A stretch of DNA of 64,000 bases from Erysipelothrix tonsillarum DSM 14972 (lineage in GTDB: Bacteria > Bacillota_I > Bacilli_A > Erysipelotrichales > Erysipelotrichaceae). Shown here one piece after another: positions 60,509 to 64,000 of this stretch. The translations under genes and the position numbers were made by a program. The notes under the pieces were generated by a model. It made no database searches. It saw only the letters and a program-made list of their open reading frames with translations, and was not told the DNA's origin. The stretch spans positions 186,001-250,000 of the forward strand of contig NZ_KB892378.1 of NCBI RefSeq assembly GCF_000373785.1. Direction: 5' to 3'. How positions within the stretch are numbered: the first letter of the stretch is position 1; each line of letters begins with the position of its first letter.

Positions 60509-61676
60509 GAATAGCAGATTGGATTCGTTTCAACCCATCGATCAGAATCGAACGGGGACACGCTAAATTCATACGCATAAAGCCACGGCCATTTTCACCA
60601 AATTTCGACCCCTCACTAAGAAAAACATCATGATGTGTCAGCAATTCAATCAATGTTTCTTCTGATACACCCATTGCATTAAAGTCTAACCATTGTAAAT
60701 AGGTGCCTTCGAGAGGAAAAACACGAATGGGTAACTTTTGTTCTTCAACAAAATTTTTAACACATTGATGATTATCGGCAATCAGCGCAACAAAGGCATC
60801 AAACCAAGGTTCACAATCAGTATAAGCAATTTGGGTTGCCGCAAGTCCCAAAACATTTGTATCATTCGACATACCGTCTTGACTTACATGTTCGGTGTAT
60901 TGCATTCTAAGGTCTTCGTTTGGAATAATGACGTGTGCATTTTGTAGGCCCGCTAAATTAAATGACTTACTTGCTGACGCAAAAGTAATTGAATTCGCTT
61001 TGGTTTGATCACTGAGTGATGCAAACGGAATAAAGGTAAAACCTGGCATGATTAAGTCACCATGGATTTCATCTGAAAAGACCAGCACATCATGCGCTTT
61101 ACAAATCGCTGCAATACGCTCAAGTTCATGACGGCTCCAAACACGACCGACAGGATTATGAGGACTGCATAACAAGAGTACTTTTGTATTTGGATCTGCA
61201 GCTTTCGTTTCAAAATCGTTAAAATCAATTACCATAGCGTCATCCACTTCGACTAAAGAAGTTTCCACTACAACGCGTTTTAAATTTTGAATGCTGCGCT
61301 TAAAGGGGTAATACACCGGGGTCATAATCATGATCCCTTCCCCCTCTTGCGTAAACGTCTTGATAGCGTTATTGATTGCAACAACAACACCGGGTGCATT
61401 CACAATCCAATCCGCTTCTAAATGCCATTGATGGCGACGTGCATACCACCCAATTACAGCTTCGTAGTACGCATGACTTGGTGCTGTGTAACCAAACACC
61501 ATATCGTCAATATAATCCTTTAAACCGTCTGTTAACGCCTTAGGATGTGGCATATCAACATCAGCGACTGTAAAGGGAAATGCTGCTGCACCGTGATTGG
61601 GAGCCTTAGCATCCATCTCCATCCATTTGTATGATCGATCGTTTAAACGATCGCGAATTGTTTTAAATTGTTCCAT
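60501..61676 (-). CDS. patB: MalY/PatB-family PLP aminotransferase (cystathionine beta-lyase)
   Basis: A 391-residue fold-type I PLP enzyme that cleaves cystathionine or acts as an aminotransferase. Motifs: FPFTVADVDMPHPKAL, LLLCSPHNPVGRVW, VFSDEIHGDL and the PLP lysine in ASASKSFNLAGL. Start ATG at 61676 with AAGGAGG six bases upstream. Confidence 0.85.
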   Translation of the reverse strand: MEQFKTIRDRLNDRSYKWMEMDAKAPNHGAAAFPFTVADVDMPHPKALTDGLKDYIDDMVFGYTAPSHAYYEAVIGWYARRHQWHLEADWIVNAPGVVVAINNAIKTFTQEGEGIMIMTPVYYPFKRSIQNLKRVVVETSLVEVDDAMVIDFNDFETKAADPNTKVLLLCSPHNPVGRVWSRHELERIAAICKAHDVLVFSDEIHGDLIMPGFTFIPFASLSDQTKANSITFASASKSFNLAGLQNAHVIIPNEDLRMQYTEHVSQDGMSNDTNVLGLAATQIAYTDCEPWFDAFVALIADNHQCVKNFVEEQKLPIRVFPLEGTYLQWLDFNAMGVSEETLIELLTHHDVFLSEGSKFGENGRGFMRMNLACPRSILIDGLKRIQSAIQE

Positions 61677-61774
61677 ATAACCCTCCTTCACTCTACTTTA
61701 ACAACATCTTCACATTGTTGTGTGAATAACAGCAAAAATCTTATGGTATAATACAAGTATAAGAGGTGATTATC

Positions 61775-62188
61775 ATGCAACAAAATCATAATAAAGATGA
61801 AATTATTGATGTTGGAAATGAATTACTGATTGCCCTTGAAAATGCACTATCGACCATGGATGGCGCTAACAACTGGGGTTTGCTCGATTTATTAAGTGGA
61901 AATTATTATATGACCTATATCAAACACTACAAAATTGAGTCCGCCGAAGAGAATCTTGCTCATGTAAAATATCTTTCGCAACAATTTGAATGTGAACTCA
62001 ATGAGTTTGAGCGCTTGGTACCTCAATTCATTGATGCAACACCCTTTATTTTGGTTTCACGTTATTTCTTTGAAAATCTTTATTTTGACTTACTGGTGCA
62101 AGGGAACATCGCCGAAGGAAAAGAAGCACTCAAAGAAATGATACGTTGTATTGAAAAGATTTTAAGAACGCTTAATCATCATTCTTAA
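61775..62188 (+). CDS. Small helical protein, function unknown
   Basis: A 137-residue acidic, all-helical protein with no recognised family; segments NELLIALENALSTMDGANNW and VSRYFFENLYFDLLVQGNIA stand out. The start at 61775 has AGAGGTG upstream, and an extended -10 TGGTATAAT lies near 61,744. It is followed 10 bases later by another small gene, so the two form an operon. Confidence 0.65.
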   Translation: MQQNHNKDEIIDVGNELLIALENALSTMDGANNWGLLDLLSGNYYMTYIKHYKIESAEENLAHVKYLSQQFECELNEFERLVPQFIDATPFILVSRYFFENLYFDLLVQGNIAEGKEALKEMIRCIEKILRTLNHHS

Positions 62189-62198
62189 AGGAGGCTTT

Positions 62199-62408
62199 AT
62201 GATTAAAACTAAAGTTTTTCAAGACCAGGTTAATTCTGATGATGAATCATCCGATGCTTTAAAACAGATGGAATCATTTATGAACCAAGAGGGGATTGAA
62301 TATTTGGGCCACTCACATGCCAATCGGACCTCGCGCGAGCGTTTAGCGGGTTGGACAGCAAAACACTATGATCGTGAAATTATTTTAGTCTATCGCGAAT
62401 GCCAATAA
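62199..62408 (+). CDS. Small protein, possibly Cse60-like
   Basis: A 69-residue protein starting MIKTKVFQDQVNSDDESSD and ending with a beta-rich EIILVYRECQ. Size and N-terminal pattern recall the Bacillus Cse60/DUF2758 proteins, but similarity is weak by eye. AAAGGAGG precedes the ATG. Coexpressed with the upstream gene. Confidence 0.55.
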   Translation: MIKTKVFQDQVNSDDESSDALKQMESFMNQEGIEYLGHSHANRTSRERLAGWTAKHYDREIILVYRECQ

Positions 62409-62434
62409 AAAACACTGTAAAATACAGTGTTTTT
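62406..62434. terminator. Bidirectional terminator
   Basis: Eleven-base stem AAAACACTGTA/TACAGTGTTTT with a three-base loop, between convergent genes. Confidence 0.9.
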
Positions 62435-63336
62435 TATTGCGATTGACGAAATGCCTGCAAGATTTCAAATGCGTCTTTCCCATGGATTAAACGGTGATAC
62501 GTTTTTTTACCTTCATCATACGTTTCACGGACAACTTGGTAATTTACATCTTTTAATTGATTCCGTTCCAAAATGAGTATTTCGTTAAAGACATATGCAA
62601 ACACCGCCAGCATATAGATTGAAGAATAACCGGTTACTTCAAACGTACCGTCATGAACCACATCGGAGAGTGTTTGCGAAATTATTTCTTCAATTCCTTC
62701 AAAATGCCCCTCAAGATCATGATGGTGAAGGAGCGATTCACAGAGTTCCGAATCGACATGGTGTCGCATAAAATGCTCCAGTTTTGGCGATGTCACCTCA
62801 TCACGAGCATCCGCAAGTGTTGAAATTGATATCAGATCAGCATAAATCGTCAGTAGAAGATTATCAATAGGAAAAGATGGAGCCGTTAAGACCATCGCTT
62901 GGTAAACCGTATGCATGCGTTGAAGACCAAATTCAGAGGTTTGATTCATGTGTTCAACAAATTGCTTTAAAACACGCACTTTAGGGTCTACCGGAACTTG
63001 ATGTACAAGATATAGAGCACTTAAAATAAGTAGCCCTACCCACAGCGTGGAAAAAATCAACAAATGATATTGTGAAAGATAGCGTATATCACCACCTGTA
63101 ATCCCCAAGAGCATCAATACCGCTGAACTCGCGATAATAATACGTTCGCTCAATCGAAAGGTCACCTTGCGTTTCACATCTAAGATATCAAAATAGCATT
63201 CTAAAAGAAACCAAGCAATTAAGATCGTAAAGATTGCAATCGGGAGGCCGGATTCAGGTGACTTATAGAGAAATGAATAGCATGCTTGAATGATGGCACA
63301 CAATAAAATCATCCACTTAAATTTAAAACGTCGCAT
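62434..63336 (-). CDS. Membrane protein with cytoplasmic helical domain, function unknown
   Basis: A 300-residue protein with four N-terminal membrane helices (within residues about 8-112) and a soluble C-terminal part of about 190 residues rich in His and acidic residues (SLLHHHDLEGHFEGIEEII). No family recognised. GGAGG precedes the start. The HxxE-like clusters could bind metal, which is speculation. Confidence 0.65.
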   Translation of the reverse strand: MRRFKFKWMILLCAIIQACYSFLYKSPESGLPIAIFTILIAWFLLECYFDILDVKRKVTFRLSERIIIASSAVLMLLGITGGDIRYLSQYHLLIFSTLWVGLLILSALYLVHQVPVDPKVRVLKQFVEHMNQTSEFGLQRMHTVYQAMVLTAPSFPIDNLLLTIYADLISISTLADARDEVTSPKLEHFMRHHVDSELCESLLHHHDLEGHFEGIEEIISQTLSDVVHDGTFEVTGYSSIYMLAVFAYVFNEILILERNQLKDVNYQVVRETYDEGKKTYHRLIHGKDAFEILQAFRQSQ

Positions 63337-63406
63337 ATAAGTCCTCCTTTAACTTATATCATTATAACAAGTTTCATTTCCTCCGTCCTTGATAATCATC
63401 ACGAAT

Positions 63407-63991
63407 TTAAATTGACGCCAAGACATCCACAAATTCATGTTCAGGATGGGTCAAAGCACGCTCACGTAATTGATTTAGTTTTTTTCCTGTAATGATAATG
63501 ACACCATTCGCGCGTGCAAGATTATATGCACTGCGAGTATACATATTATTTGTGACGACAACACCCTGTTGAGCACCATAGTATTTAATCGATCCCACGA
63601 CTTCTTGGATGGCTTTATTACCAACTTTACTTGAATAAAATTTTGCTTGTACCGTATATTTAAAACCATCTGGCCGCGTTAAAACAAGGTCTGCTCCTTG
63701 ATCTCCAGACCTTCCGCTATGTTTCACATTATAAGCAAACATTGAAAATAAGTGCTCAAGATAGTGTTCAAAATCTGTCCCCGTTTGCAATGCTGATAAA
63801 TCAAGCAATTGCTCACGTTCTTTTTGAATCGCATCGAAGGTATTGTTCAAATAACGGTTTTTTAATTTGATTTTTTCTTTGCGGTCAAACTGTTGAATAT
63901 AGAATAATTCAAACTCCGTAAGTCTCGCCGAAAAACGTAATAAATCTAACGGTGACACCTTACTTAAATCACGGGATTGTTTAACCATCAT
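63407..63991 (-). CDS. Mrr-like restriction endonuclease-fold protein
   Basis: A 194-residue protein with a PD-(D/E)xK nuclease domain of the Mrr type: GTDFEHYLEHLFSMFAYNV, then GDQGADLVL (metal Asp) and VQAKFYSSKVGNKAIQEV (QxK). Such proteins may cut methylated DNA. The reading frame stays open to the window edge, so the real start, perhaps with an N-terminal membrane segment, could lie beyond base 64,000. Confidence 0.8.
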   Translation of the reverse strand: MMVKQSRDLSKVSPLDLLRFSARLTEFELFYIQQFDRKEKIKLKNRYLNNTFDAIQKEREQLLDLSALQTGTDFEHYLEHLFSMFAYNVKHSGRSGDQGADLVLTRPDGFKYTVQAKFYSSKVGNKAIQEVVGSIKYYGAQQGVVVTNNMYTRSAYNLARANGVIIITGKKLNQLRERALTHPEHEFVDVLASI

Positions 63992-64000
63992 ACCGCATTC

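Noticed and set aside
1-64000. tRNA, rRNA or CRISPR arrays, and ICE integrase or relaxase genes
   Set aside because: None seen. No cloverleaf-like or repeat-spacer pattern was noticed, and the conjugation genes for integration and nicking are expected left of the window.

Overview
The window looks like a low-GC Firmicute chromosome, most probably Erysipelothrix (Erysipelotrichia), carrying the end of an integrated conjugative element. The host call is inference. It rests on a sortase-anchored PL8 hyaluronate lyase beside a complete hyaluronan-disaccharide catabolic set, LPxTG-type surface proteins, a VanY lipoprotein, PepF and a TrmFO-like protein. No rRNA or tRNA gene was recognised to confirm it.

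Region 1 (1 to about 23,015) is part of an integrative conjugative element (ICE) of the clostridial Tn1549/CTn type, transcribed leftwards. In transcription order it holds an ABC-F resistance-type gene, PcfB, RepA-like initiator, DnaC-like loader, antirepressor, an unknown, VirD4 coupling protein, a small HTH/membrane module, SSB, Maff2, VirB6/TrbL, PrgI, VirB4, NlpC/P60 hydrolase, DUF4315, DUF4366, a VWA coiled-coil protein, topoisomerase III, a C5-methyltransferase and the start of a large SNF2-type helicase with a TnpV-like gene nested in another frame. Relaxase, integrase and the other att site must lie left of the window. The element sits inside a PLD/DEAD-helicase gene, cut at its Walker A motif near 23,015. 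Related hairpin-plus-T-run structures lie directly in front of several ICE gene blocks.

Region 2 (23.7 to 33.7 kb) is chromosomal: a FAD oxidoreductase divergent from a P-type ATPase, an ankyrin protein, pepF, a VanY-like lipoprotein, divergent nagA and nagB, and a PhnA-like protein.

Region 3 (33.8 to 55.8 kb) is a glycosaminoglycan (hyaluronan) utilisation island. Surface PL8 lyase makes unsaturated disaccharides. A mannose-class PTS (EIIA at 33.9 kb, EIIB/C/D at 48.3-50.4 kb) imports them. UGL (GH88) and a heparinase II/III protein process them. An RpiB-like isomerase, an SDR, KdgK and KdgA convert the uronate part to pyruvate and glyceraldehyde-3-P, while NagA/NagB take the amino sugar. 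A LacI/RegR-like regulator and a shared palindrome, TAAACCGGTTTA, at five promoters tie the genes into one regulon. Other genes interspersed here are an AraC regulator, TetR+DUF2871, a DUF885 lipoprotein, a hydrolase, two membrane transport-type proteins and a TrmFO-like protein lacking the catalytic cysteines. The catabolic operon ends in a roughly 330-base non-coding tract folded into consecutive hairpins, nearly every one exposing UCC (GGA on the other strand) in unpaired sequence. This is the most unusual element in the window.

Region 4 (55.8 to 64 kb) has an LPHTG surface protein, a membrane-anchored duplicated-domain protein, a YhiN-type flavoprotein, a PatB/MalY aminotransferase, two small unknown proteins, a membrane protein and an Mrr-like nuclease at the edge.
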